DNA of 64,000 nt from an uncultured Brachyspira sp. (GTDB lineage: Bacteria; Spirochaetota; Brachyspiria; Brachyspirales; Brachyspiraceae): assembly GCF_910588665.1 (NCBI RefSeq), contig NZ_CAJUPR010000005.1:97253-161252 (forward strand), in the 5' to 3' direction. This document shows positions 1-7,874 of the stretch, in pieces. A program made the position numbers and the translations under genes. Positions within the stretch are counted from its first letter, which is position 1. Every line of letters starts with the position of its first letter. The notes under the pieces were generated by a model. It made no database searches. It had not been told where the DNA came from and saw only the letters and a program-made list of their open reading frames with translations.

Positions 1-1259
1 TTTAAAATTAAACGAACAGACCCGAAATAATCTATCAAAAATTTAACCGTATTTTCATTCAAAACCAATTGAATATTTTTATCTAATTTATTATTAATAA
101 CTTTCTGATTGCTGAACCATTTATATGGCTTTCCATACATTTTTATCAAAGCTTTAACGGAAAGAAAAGAAGAAGTGGTAAAAGTTCCTCCTTCAGCTAA
201 AAACAATCTGTATTTAGGATGCGTATGTACTTTAATATTAGAAGGATTTACAGGCATCATTCCAGACTGAGTTGTGATAATATGATTTTTATTCACAATG
301 GAACTGAAGTATGTATTATATATATCAAGAAGATACTCAGCTTCATCGCTTGAAGTATATATGCAGTCTAAATTATTATTATTTTTTTTAATTGCAGGAC
401 CTATAACTGTAGAGTTTTTCCAGCGCATTAAAAATACATTAGGTCTTGATTTTATCTTAGGCAGCACTACCGATTTGTTTATATGAATTAAATCATTATT
501 TATTATCAAATGACTGCCTTTAATATAATCAACTTTATTTTCAAAGTTTCCGTTTGGAAGCATTGAGCTTATGCTATGCCCCCAAGCCCCTGCAGCTATT
601 AAAATAGTTTTTGCTTTAACTGTATAAATTCTGCCTGTAATATTATCTCTGAATACTGTTTTTTCTATCTCTTTCTCATTATATTCAAAAGCCTTTACCT
701 CTGCATAATTTAATATATCCGCTCCGTACTCTTCAGCCTTTAAAAGAAGTTCTATAACATATCTTGAATCGTCTAATGTGCCTTCATAATACTCTACAGA
801 AGCCATAACATCATTATTTATTAAATCGGGAAGACAATCCAATGTCTCATTTCTGCTATGCGATATATGTTTTTTTGTTTTTCCGAATAAAGAAAACATA
901 TCGTATAATACAGTTTTTAATTCCTCTCTGAACAGCCCCTTATTAGAATATTCATATATAGGATTAATAATGCCGAAAGAAGAAGAAGAGCTTTTATACA
1001 TGATATTATCTCTCTCTTTTACTCTTATTGCAGTTGATATAAGATTTCCGCCGCTCATATCATTAAATCCGCCTGTAAGCATCTTTGAAGTTCTGGAAGA
1101 AGAACCGTAAGAAAAATCATGCTTATCAAGAAGAAGAGCGGAAAGCCCCACTCTGGAAGTTTTCAATGCTATAGTGGCGCCTATAACACCTCCGCCTATA
1201 ATAATAATATCATATTCTTTATTACTATTATGCAGTATCTCAGCTCTTGTCTTTGCCAT
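1..1259 (-). CDS. GlpD-like FAD-dependent oxidoreductase (3' end beyond the window)
   Basis: About 419 codons are visible and the frame stays open to base 1, so the C-terminus is missing. The start is ATG at 1259 with GAGAGG a few bases upstream. Residues 22-27 (GGGVIG) form the Rossmann FAD motif, and residues 52-64 (GSSSRTSKM then GG) match the GTSSRS-type FAD-binding stretch of glycerol-3-phosphate dehydrogenases. A KGSH motif and a GP...EAEYLL stretch further on also fit the GlpD/DAO fold. The likely reaction is flavin-linked oxidation of sn-glycerol-3-phosphate or a related 2-hydroxyacid; the substrate is inferred. It begins 44 bases after the NuoG-like gene on the same strand, so it is probably the last gene visible in that operon. 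It could belong to another DAO-family branch such as the LhgO type. Confidence 0.75.
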   Translation of the reverse strand, partial: MAKTRAEILHNSNKEYDIIIIGGGVIGATIALKTSRVGLSALLLDKHDFSYGSSSRTSKMLTGGFNDMSGGNLISTAIRVKERDNIMYKSSSSSFGIINPIYEYSNKGLFREELKTVLYDMFSLFGKTKKHISHSRNETLDCLPDLINNDVMASVEYYEGTLDDSRYVIELLLKAEEYGADILNYAEVKAFEYNEKEIEKTVFRDNITGRIYTVKAKTILIAAGAWGHSISSMLPNGNFENKVDYIKGSHLIINNDLIHINKSVVLPKIKSRPNVFLMRWKNSTVIGPAIKKNNNNLDCIYTSSDEAEYLLDIYNTYFSSIVNKNHIITTQSGMMPVNPSNIKVHTHPKYRLFLAEGGTFTTSSFLSVKALIKMYGKPYKWFSNQKVINNKLDKNIQLVLNENTVKFLIDYFGSVRLIL

Positions 1260-1303
1260 AAATACCTCTCCTATTATTTACAATATAGTATATAACAAAA
1301 TCA

Positions 1304-2686
1304 TTACAAATACAAATATTTTAATAAATCCCTTAAATTTAATCGGTTTTTATTTTTTTTCAGAAAAGAAGTCATCTCTTTTGATTTTCCGTAATTATCT
1401 ATATAATGTCCTTCAAACTCGCCCAAATATGATACAGGAAAACTTAAATATGCATTATAAGCAAGAACTGAAAAATGAGGGGAGAACACTATATAATTTC
1501 CTCTGTTTTTGCCTGCAAAATCAATCATATAATCATTATCATCTAAAGCATCGCCTAATATAATAAATTTATTAAACTTTTCATCATTTATATTTTCGTG
1601 AAATTCTGAAAACTTTAAATTCCTAATAGAAAAATTATTAATATTTGTATAATTATCTCTTATATTTTTAGAGTTTGTAGCCATTTTATTTTTTTTGAAA
1701 GTAAGGTTTTCAATACCTATGGAATAAATAAAATTATCAAAAGCTTTAATATCCTCAATGGGGTACATGCTTGAAGATACTGCCAAAGTAAATTCAATAT
1801 CAATCATATCAATAAACTTATAATATAATTCCCTAGCCTTTTCAAATCCGCACTGCATGCCGTTAAAAAAAGGCATTTCCAATATATCATTTGAATAATA
1901 ATCTAATTTTCTTCCGTAATCGCATAATCCGTACATTTTTCCATGACAAGATGATATATCTTTTATGCTATAATCTATATAGCTGTAATTAACATCGCAA
2001 AGACGGTTGCATCCTATACAAAAACTATTAATGCTTTTTACCATACTTATATCATTATTAATCTTATTATCTATATTTCTTAATGCCTCAAATACATGTG
2101 TGGGACATAAATCGGTTATCATTGCATTATATCCGTCTGTAACTTTATAATCTGCGCATATACCGCAGCTGATGCATCTGTCATAGTCAGCATATATATA
2201 ATCAGGAAGATTCATTTTTTCCGCTGCAGACTTTATTTCTTTTAGATTAATATCATTATCATTTGAAGCATTAACTGATGAAGGTATTGAAATATTATAA
2301 ATATCCAAATATTTTTTTAATTTGCAGATATAACCGGCCTTGCAGCTTTCACATACAGGCTTATGACTATAAAGTATAGCCTTAAGCAGAGAAACTCTAT
2401 ATTTTGTAATATCTTCATCTAATAAGTTTAATACGCTCATTCCGTTTTCTGCTGTTTCATTGCATGCATATTTAAAAGAATATTCTTTTTCATTCTTTTT
2501 TTTTACTTTAACTAAGCATAATCTGCATCCTAAAATATTATTTTTTTCTTCAAAAGTATTTGTATTATTTTTTTTATATGAGCATAGATGAGGTATATCT
2601 ATATTAATATATGATAATGCCTGAAGTATGGTATATCCTTTCTGAGATGATATAGTTTTGCCATCAACATTAAACTTTACTATCAT
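1304..2686 (-). CDS. NuoG-like iron-sulfur protein, short form
   Basis: 460 residues, against roughly 700-900 for complex I NuoG. The iron-sulfur half is complete. Cys35, 54, 57 and 75 fit the [2Fe-2S] N1b site. His108 with Cys112, 115 and 121 fits N5 (HxxxCxxCxxxxxC). Cys171, 174, 177 and 194 (CISCGIC, then LCP) fit N4. Cys223, 226, 230 and 255 fit N7. The molybdopterin-like domain that normally follows is reduced to about 200 poorly conserved residues. The protein is expected to be a soluble electron-wiring subunit partnering the NuoF- and NuoE-like proteins encoded just upstream. Membrane subunits of complex I are absent from the window, so it is not part of a visible proton-pumping complex. 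Similar halves occur in NAD-linked [FeFe]-hydrogenases, but no H-cluster domain is seen. Confidence 0.8.
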   Translation of the reverse strand: MIVKFNVDGKTISSQKGYTILQALSYINIDIPHLCSYKKNNTNTFEEKNNILGCRLCLVKVKKKNEKEYSFKYACNETAENGMSVLNLLDEDITKYRVSLLKAILYSHKPVCESCKAGYICKLKKYLDIYNISIPSSVNASNDNDINLKEIKSAAEKMNLPDYIYADYDRCISCGICADYKVTDGYNAMITDLCPTHVFEALRNIDNKINNDISMVKSINSFCIGCNRLCDVNYSYIDYSIKDISSCHGKMYGLCDYGRKLDYYSNDILEMPFFNGMQCGFEKARELYYKFIDMIDIEFTLAVSSSMYPIEDIKAFDNFIYSIGIENLTFKKNKMATNSKNIRDNYTNINNFSIRNLKFSEFHENINDEKFNKFIILGDALDDNDYMIDFAGKNRGNYIVFSPHFSVLAYNAYLSFPVSYLGEFEGHYIDNYGKSKEMTSFLKKNKNRLNLRDLLKYLYL

Positions 2687-2708
2687 AATTTATAAACCTC
2701 ATATTAAT

Positions 2709-3875
2709 TTAATCCTTTACAAAACTATATAGTGTAGTCTTATTTTCTATTAAATATATAAACTCTTCTTTAAACATCTCCATAGAAGATAATATGCAGT
2801 CTGCAAGACTTTTTATATACAGACATGAAGCCCCGATTTTTATCATTTCAGCGCAGTCTTTTAAGCTTGAATAATCGCTTAAAACAGAATGTCCCAAAAG
2901 CATTTTATTAATATAATATCCGCATAAATCAAATCCGCAGCGGCATGGAGTACATTTCCCGCATGACAGAGTATCTGCAAATTTAATTATCTTTAATATC
3001 ACTCTTACCATGCATCTGTCTTCTTTTATGAAGCATACACCTCCGTTTCCTATCTTCATATTAAAACTGTCAAAACATTCATAATCTAAAGTCATTTTCT
3101 GAAAAGCATTAAAATCTATAGGAGGATTAAGAAAACCATTAGTAAATACGCATTTTATGCTGTATTCTTTCTCTATTCCTCCCGCCGATTTAATTATATT
3201 TTTAAAAGGCGTATACATCTCAAATTCATAAAGATTAGGATTTATAATATCTCCTGAAATTGAAAGTATATATGTTCCGTTATATTTTTTACCAGCTCCA
3301 TAGCTCTTAAAACCAAGCTCTCCTATATGCAACAAATATGCAAACTGAGAAATAGTTTCCAAATCAAATATATATTTTTTATTTTCTAAAAATAAAGGAG
3401 TCATTCTGATTCTATATTCATTATAGTAATCATTTTCATTATAAATATTAATTTCAATATTATTTGTAAAGCCTAAATCTTCAGCTTCGGCTACAGTTTT
3501 TATTATAATATCTTTTTCTTCCAAATAATAATTTTTTAATATTATATCTATTCTTTTTATATTCAGAATTTCAGCTATTAATAGAGATCCGTCTAATATA
3601 AGATGAGGATTATTATTAATCAAAAATTTATCTTTAAAAACTAAATAATCCGATGATGCCGCATTAACAATTATAAAATCTTCTTTTATATTTTTATCGG
3701 TTAATAGTTTATGCATAGAGCTTTGCATAATATCTCTTTTAAGTATAGGATAAGAATCTAGGTACTGAAAAAAGCCGTCATTTATATCTTGAACAGTTAA
3801 ATAATCTCCGAAATGATCTTTATATGATTTTATATCTTCTATATTATACTCATTATGAAGTACAAAGTTATTCAT
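2709..3875 (-). CDS. NuoF-like subunit lacking the FMN/NADH motifs
   Basis: 388 residues that align along NuoF. FKDKFLINNNPHL (residues 80-91) matches the FKDR...PHL stretch, GTYILSISGD (about 200-209) matches the SLBB domain, and the C-terminus keeps the N3 [4Fe-4S] ligands Cys305, 308, 311 (SCGKCTPC) and Cys351. Two hallmark segments are gone. There is no GRGGAGFPTG loop, and where the GEETALL/EGKRG segment should be there is unrelated sequence (about 150-180). In complex I these bind FMN and NADH, so the usual hydride entry site is probably lost (inference). The stop overlaps nothing; the start overlaps the end of the NuoE-like gene by 4 bases, implying translational coupling. The protein may be an electron conduit fed by another flavoprotein. 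Confidence 0.78.
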   Translation of the reverse strand: MNNFVLHNEYNIEDIKSYKDHFGDYLTVQDINDGFFQYLDSYPILKRDIMQSSMHKLLTDKNIKEDFIIVNAASSDYLVFKDKFLINNNPHLILDGSLLIAEILNIKRIDIILKNYYLEEKDIIIKTVAEAEDLGFTNNIEINIYNENDYYNEYRIRMTPLFLENKKYIFDLETISQFAYLLHIGELGFKSYGAGKKYNGTYILSISGDIINPNLYEFEMYTPFKNIIKSAGGIEKEYSIKCVFTNGFLNPPIDFNAFQKMTLDYECFDSFNMKIGNGGVCFIKEDRCMVRVILKIIKFADTLSCGKCTPCRCGFDLCGYYINKMLLGHSVLSDYSSLKDCAEMIKIGASCLYIKSLADCILSSMEMFKEEFIYLIENKTTLYSFVKD

Positions 3876-4141
3876 CTTTTTCTTATATGTATAGCTTCTA
3901 TAAATTTAATGATACTTTTTAAAGACGATTTTGTACATTCCATACCATTAATAAGAACAGGTACGGCATTACGGCAATTATGCATACATTCCATCTCTTT
4001 AAGGAGCATACCGTCATAAGACGGCACGCCTATTTGCAGGTCATAATGCGAACGTATAGCTTCTAAAAGAGCATAGGATCCCCTAATAGAACAATGAAGC
4101 CCAACGCATACCTCTATCACAGTTTTTACATTGTAAGACAT
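3872..4141 (-). CDS. NuoE-like [2Fe-2S] thioredoxin-fold protein, short form
   Basis: 89 residues. Cys12 and Cys17 (CVGLHC), with Cys52 and Cys56 (CMHNC), reproduce the CX4C...CX3C ligand pattern of the NuoE/HydC [2Fe-2S] site. The helical N-terminal domain of full NuoE (about 160 residues) is missing, leaving the thioredoxin-like ferredoxin fold alone. It is first in the operon with the NuoF- and NuoG-like genes and overlaps the NuoF-like start by 4 bases. AGGA lies about 11 bases before the ATG. Likely role: one-electron carrier in a soluble complex with the next two gene products. Confidence 0.78.
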   Translation of the reverse strand: MSYNVKTVIEVCVGLHCSIRGSYALLEAIRSHYDLQIGVPSYDGMLLKEMECMHNCRNAVPVLINGMECTKSSLKSIIKFIEAIHIRKR

Positions 4142-4206
4142 ATTATTTTTATTCCTGCTAAAAACTTAAGAGATTAAAACATTAATATATAATAATATCA
4201 GCTGTA

Positions 4207-4296
4207 TTATTTTTTCTTATGCCTGTTTTTGCGTAAACGCTTTTTGCGTTTATGCGTAGCCATCTTTTGACGAAGTCTTTTTCTTCCTGAAGGCAT
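4207..4296 (-). CDS. 29-residue AURKAIP1/COX24-domain basic peptide
   Basis: A short gene starting MPSGRKRLRQKM and ending RKNRHKKK, almost entirely Lys/Arg/His, with a central MATHKRKKRLRK block. It matches the small AURKAIP1/COX24 (DUF1713) proteins known from Bacteroidetes and related bacteria, whose eukaryotic relatives are mitochondrial small-subunit ribosomal proteins. A ribosome-associated role is therefore likely but inferred. GGGAG lies about 6 bases before the ATG. It stands alone, convergent with nothing, and is divergently arranged with the acetyltransferase gene to its right. Its length puts it below common gene-calling limits. Confidence 0.82.
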   Translation of the reverse strand: MPSGRKRLRQKMATHKRKKRLRKNRHKKK

Positions 4297-4440
4297 ATAC
4301 ACTCCCGTTTTATATAATTTGAAAGCTTATTATAACATCTTATATAAATAATTTCAAGTTTAAACCTAAAAAACTGATTGTTATTTTATATAATATGCTT
4401 TATAATTATATATACCCAAATAAAAAATCGGAGGCATAAA

Positions 4441-5016
4441 ATAACTGAATTAGAAAAAATGATAAAGGGATTAGAATACAGCAGTTCTGATAAAAATTTA
4501 ACAAATATGAGAAACAAGGCAAAAGATTTATGTCTAGAGTATAATTTACTGAAGTCTGAGCAATTAAAAGAAAAAGAATATATTATAAAAAATCTGTTTG
4601 GAAAAATAGGAAAAAATTTTGAAATTACTGCTCCGTTTTACTGCGATTACGGATTCAATATAGAAATTGGAGATAATTTTTATATAAATCATAACTGCAT
4701 AGTATTGGATTGTTCCAAAGTTAAATTCGGAAATAATGTATTCATAGCTCCTAACTGCGGATTTTATACTGCAGGACATCCTTTAGACATAGAAAGAAGA
4801 AATAATTATATAGAATATGCCTATCCTATAACTGTAGGCGATAATGTATGGATAGGTGCAAATACTATAATTTTAGGCGGAGTAAATATAGGAAACGGAA
4901 CTGTAATAGGAGCAGGAAGCATGGTATTAAATGATATACCAGACAATACGCTTTGCTTTGGAAATCCATGCAGAATTATAAGAGAAATAAATGATGAAGA
5001 CAGAAAAAAAGCTTAA
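4441..5016 (+). CDS. Hexapeptide-repeat O-acetyltransferase (maltose/galactoside acetyltransferase type), apparent ATA start
   Basis: 191 residues from the proposed start. The N-terminal Mac domain (LEKMIKG...) is followed by left-handed beta-helix hexads (IEIGDNF, VWIGANTIILGG, GTVIGAGS). His113 in AGHPLD is the catalytic His of the family, which transfers acetyl from acetyl-CoA to a sugar hydroxyl. Homology to family N-termini (MTE.EKM..G) puts the first residue at 4441. A perfect GGAGG sits at 4430-4434, six bases upstream, but codon 4441-4443 is ATA, not ATG. A TTG at 4378 would add 21 hydrophobic residues and has no ribosome-binding site. The next ATG, at 4459, is too far from the GGAGG. 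Either AUA initiates or the start is mutated. Confidence 0.8.
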   Translation: MTELEKMIKGLEYSSSDKNLTNMRNKAKDLCLEYNLLKSEQLKEKEYIIKNLFGKIGKNFEITAPFYCDYGFNIEIGDNFYINHNCIVLDCSKVKFGNNVFIAPNCGFYTAGHPLDIERRNNYIEYAYPITVGDNVWIGANTIILGGVNIGNGTVIGAGSMVLNDIPDNTLCFGNPCRIIREINDEDRKKA

Positions 5017-5103
5017 AATTGGAAAAAACAATTATAATTAATAAAAATAACTTAAGTATTTCACACTGCAGTTATATTTATTAATTATTACTGTATCATA
5101 AAT

Positions 5104-6579
5104 TTAAAATTTATCCGTATCAGTAAGCTTTTCAACTGTTTTAGCAAGCAGATAAACACCTACTCCCGTACCGCCTTTAGATATATATTTAGAATTGCAG
5201 TCGCTGTAAGAAGTACATGCTATATCCAAATGAGCCCATTTTGCACCTTCTGTAAAATAAGATAAAAACTGAGCAGCTGTTATAGTCCCTGCATATCTTC
5301 CGCCTGTATTCTTTATATCGGCTATATCCGATTTTATCTGCTCTTTATACTCTTCAAACATAGGAAGTTCCCATACTCTTTCATAAGTATCATCTCCTGC
5401 TTCTTTTAAAGCCTGAGTCAACTCATTATCATTGGACATAAGCCCTGTAGCATTCCTGCCTAAAGCTATTGAGCATGCCCCCGTTAATGTGGCTATATCT
5501 ATTACAAAATCAGGATTATATTTTTTTATTCCGTAAGACAGAGCATCGGCAAGTATAAGCCTTCCTTCGGCATCTGTATTAACAACCTCAACCGTAACTC
5601 CATTATGCATTTTTAATATATCTCCGGGATTTATAGCAGAACTTCCAGTTTTATTATCGGTTAAAGGACATATTACGGTAACATTAGCATCTAAATTCAT
5701 ATCGGATATTAAAAATAATGCTCCGCAGACAGCGGCTGCTCCCGCCATATCGTCTTTCATACCAAGCATACTGTCGGCGGGCTTCAATGACATTCCGCCT
5801 GTATCAAATGTTATACCCTTTCCAACCAATAAAATATTTTTTTTAGCCTTATCTTTTTTATACTGAGCAATAAATACCCTAGGAGGATTCTTGCTGCCCT
5901 GATTAACTCCCAATATGCCGTTCATACCCAATGCCTTTAATTCTTTTTCATTCAGTACTGAAGTAGTTATTTTTCTGCTTTCAGACTGCTTTTTAGCCAT
6001 ATCTACAAATGTTAATGAGTTTACAGCATTGCTTGGTTCATTTACCATATCCCTCGCCCAAAATATGCTGTCGGCTATGCAGCTTGCTTTATCTATGGCA
6101 TTTTCAGTATATTTTTTATGCTCTGAAACTAAAAGTATATTTTTTATATTTACTCTGTCTTTTAATCTTTTATCACCCAAATAATTATCAAAGCTGTAGG
6201 AGGAAAGTATTATTCCTAAACAGAATTGAACATACGATTCTTCTGAAGCTATCTCTGCAAATAATTCAGCCATATCAACTTCTATGTCATCAATACTTAA
6301 ATCTTTCATTATTTTTATCAGAGAAGCGCCTGCATTCTTCCAAGTCTCATACATATAATTTTTTACTTCCCTATATGTTATAAAAATTACTCTTGTATTG
6401 CTTGTAAAACCAAAAGCAAAAGGAGTAGATATTGTATAGTATTTATCTTTTGCCAAACTGTTAAACAGCTTAATATACTCTTCATTAAATGTACACACTT
6501 TAGGAGCTTCTTTTTCAACTTTTACAAATACGGCTACAGTATGTTTTTTTATAAAATTGATTGTATGTTTAAGTTTCAT
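5104..6579 (-). CDS. pepA: Leucyl aminopeptidase (M17 family)
   Basis: 491 residues, normal for the family. This cytosolic hexameric zinc/manganese exopeptidase removes N-terminal residues from peptides. The catalytic domain is unmistakable: Lys254 and Asp259 in GKGITFDTGG, Lys266, Asp277 in DDMAGA, and the NTDAEGRL signature at 334-341 holding Asp336, Glu338 and Arg340. The first 170 residues are the less conserved macro-like N-terminal domain. An AAGGAT motif precedes the ATG. It is a single-gene unit on the minus strand, facing away from the lipoprotein gene at 6739. Confidence 0.95.
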   Translation of the reverse strand: MKLKHTINFIKKHTVAVFVKVEKEAPKVCTFNEEYIKLFNSLAKDKYYTISTPFAFGFTSNTRVIFITYREVKNYMYETWKNAGASLIKIMKDLSIDDIEVDMAELFAEIASEESYVQFCLGIILSSYSFDNYLGDKRLKDRVNIKNILLVSEHKKYTENAIDKASCIADSIFWARDMVNEPSNAVNSLTFVDMAKKQSESRKITTSVLNEKELKALGMNGILGVNQGSKNPPRVFIAQYKKDKAKKNILLVGKGITFDTGGMSLKPADSMLGMKDDMAGAAAVCGALFLISDMNLDANVTVICPLTDNKTGSSAINPGDILKMHNGVTVEVVNTDAEGRLILADALSYGIKKYNPDFVIDIATLTGACSIALGRNATGLMSNDNELTQALKEAGDDTYERVWELPMFEEYKEQIKSDIADIKNTGGRYAGTITAAQFLSYFTEGAKWAHLDIACTSYSDCNSKYISKGGTGVGVYLLAKTVEKLTDTDKF

Positions 6580-6676
6580 TTTAGATCCTTGATTTTGTAA
6601 AATAATGTTTGATTAATAATTATATATAATGTTTATTTTATGTCAATTACAATATAAAAAAAACTATAAACTATTA

Positions 6677-6704
6677 TTGCAATATATTATTAAAAATATA
6701 TAAT
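6677..6704 (+). promoter_or_regulatory. Candidate sigma-70 promoter of the LPP20-like gene
   Basis: TTGCAA at 6677-6682, a 16-base spacer, and TATAAT at 6699-6704. The ATG follows 34 bases after the -10 box, leaving room for the AAGAGG ribosome-binding site. The same arrangement recurs before the duplicate gene. Confidence 0.6.
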
Positions 6705-6738
6705 GAAAAAATAATTTATTTAAGAGGTTTTACAATTT

Positions 6739-7233
6739 ATGAAAAAAATATATGTTTATATGATTGTATTTACATTTGCAGTACTTTTAAACTCCTGCGG
6801 CAGCGGAGTAAGCAGAAACAGACCAGAAGGCTGGATTAATGACGACACATTCAGAGTAATGGGTATGGGCTCTCCTTCAGACAATATAGATGACAAGTTC
6901 AGAAGAGAGGTTGTATCAAAACAGGCTGCGGAATTGGACGGAAAAAATAAAATAGTTGCCAAAATAGTGGGTTCCTATGTGGAATCATTGACTTCTTCAG
7001 AAAAAGGCATGATAGATGAATATGTTATACAGGAAAGAGTGGCAGGCAGAGTAAGAGGGCTTTCTGTGGTTGAAAGCAAATGGGATTCAAAGCAAAACTG
7101 CACCGTTGTAATGGAATTATATTCCAAAGGATTAAAAAAGAAAATGGATACTTTAATTTCGCAATATCTTAATGAAGTAGGAATGCAGTATACCGCCCAA
7201 GATGTTGCAGGTATGGTAAATACTTATAAATAA
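6739..7233 (+). CDS. LPP20-like lipoprotein
   Basis: 164 residues. A signal peptide ends at a lipobox (LLNSC), so Cys20 should be lipidated and the protein anchored to a membrane. The mature part carries a stretch typical of LPP20/LipL-type proteins: a GMGS motif, then KQAAELDGKNKI, then a domain ending ...VGMQYTAQD. Its exact function is unknown. AAGAGG lies 12 bases before the ATG and a good promoter is upstream. A strong terminator follows, so it is monocistronic. A damaged tandem copy lies 300 bases downstream. Confidence 0.75.
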   Translation: MKKIYVYMIVFTFAVLLNSCGSGVSRNRPEGWINDDTFRVMGMGSPSDNIDDKFRREVVSKQAAELDGKNKIVAKIVGSYVESLTSSEKGMIDEYVIQERVAGRVRGLSVVESKWDSKQNCTVVMELYSKGLKKKMDTLISQYLNEVGMQYTAQDVAGMVNTYK

Positions 7234-7291
7234 TATTAGGTTATTTTATTAAAATATAATTCAGTAAAATAATTGTATATTTGAAAACTAT

Positions 7292-7340
7292 AAAACAGAC
7301 TGTTTTTAATGCATATTTTGTATTAATACGGTCTGTTTTT
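7292..7340 (+). terminator. Rho-independent terminator after the LPP20-like gene
   Basis: AACAGACTG (7294-7302) pairs with CGGTCTGTT (7329-7337) allowing one G-U pair. The interior TTAATGCA/TGTATTAA extends the stem, and TTTTT follows. The rest of the 298-base gap to the pseudogene holds only its promoter. Confidence 0.8.
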
Positions 7341-7480
7341 ATATACATAATGATTTAAATAAATTTTAATAAAATTATTTATAAAATAAAAACTAATAAT
7401 TGATAATTAAAAAAATATTTTTTATATAACTTTTTGCCATATTTTAATTTATATTTGCATGATTATTTTTTTAAATACTA

Positions 7481-7508
7481 TTGCAATATAGCATTCAAAA
7501 TATATAAT
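7481..7508 (+). promoter_or_regulatory. Candidate promoter of the LPP20-like duplicate
   Basis: TTGCAA at 7481-7486, 16-base spacer, TATAAT at 7503-7508. Same boxes and spacing as the promoter at 6677, so the duplication included the control region and the promoter still looks intact. Confidence 0.55.
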
Positions 7509-7531
7509 ATAAATTTTAAGGGAGGAATAAA

Positions 7532-7837
7532 TTGATAAAACAGAGTTTCATTATGTTAACAATTTTAACTGCATTTGCGGTTTCCTGCGGCAGCGGAGTA
7601 ATCAGAAACAGACCAGAAGGCTAGATAAATGACAGCACTTTCAGAGTTATGGGAATGGGTTCTCCTGCCGACGATATAGATTTTACAGATAAATTCAGAA
7701 GACAAATTACTTCAAAGCAGGCTGCAGAATTGGACGGAAAAAATAAAATGGATACTTTAATTTCGCAATATCTTAATGAAGTAGGAATGCAGTATACCGC
7801 TCAGGATGCGGCAGGTATGGTGAAAACTTATAATTAA
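7532..7837 (+). pseudogene. Decayed tandem copy of the LPP20-like lipoprotein gene
   Basis: Reading from TTG at 7532 (GGGAGG 7 bases upstream), the translation gives a signal peptide with lipobox (AVSC), then the same GSG...NRPEG stretch as the gene at 6739. Then comes TAG at 7622-7624 where the parent has a Trp codon (TGG). After the stop, the frame continues to 7837 with GMGSPADD, KQAAELDGKNK and MDTLISQYLNEVGMQYTAQD. Relative to the parent, 64 codons (192 bases, parental 6954-7145) are missing between GKNK and MDTL, removed between two short A-rich repeats (AAAAT). One stop plus one in-frame deletion make a functional product unlikely. Confidence 0.85.
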
Positions 7838-7874
7838 GATTATTATATATATATTAGTTTTAAGGATATACCAG

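Noticed and set aside
7622..7624. Readthrough or recoding of the TAG in the LPP20-like duplicate
   Set aside because: No recoding element or suppressor tRNA is visible and a 64-codon deletion also affects the copy, so simple decay is the easier reading.
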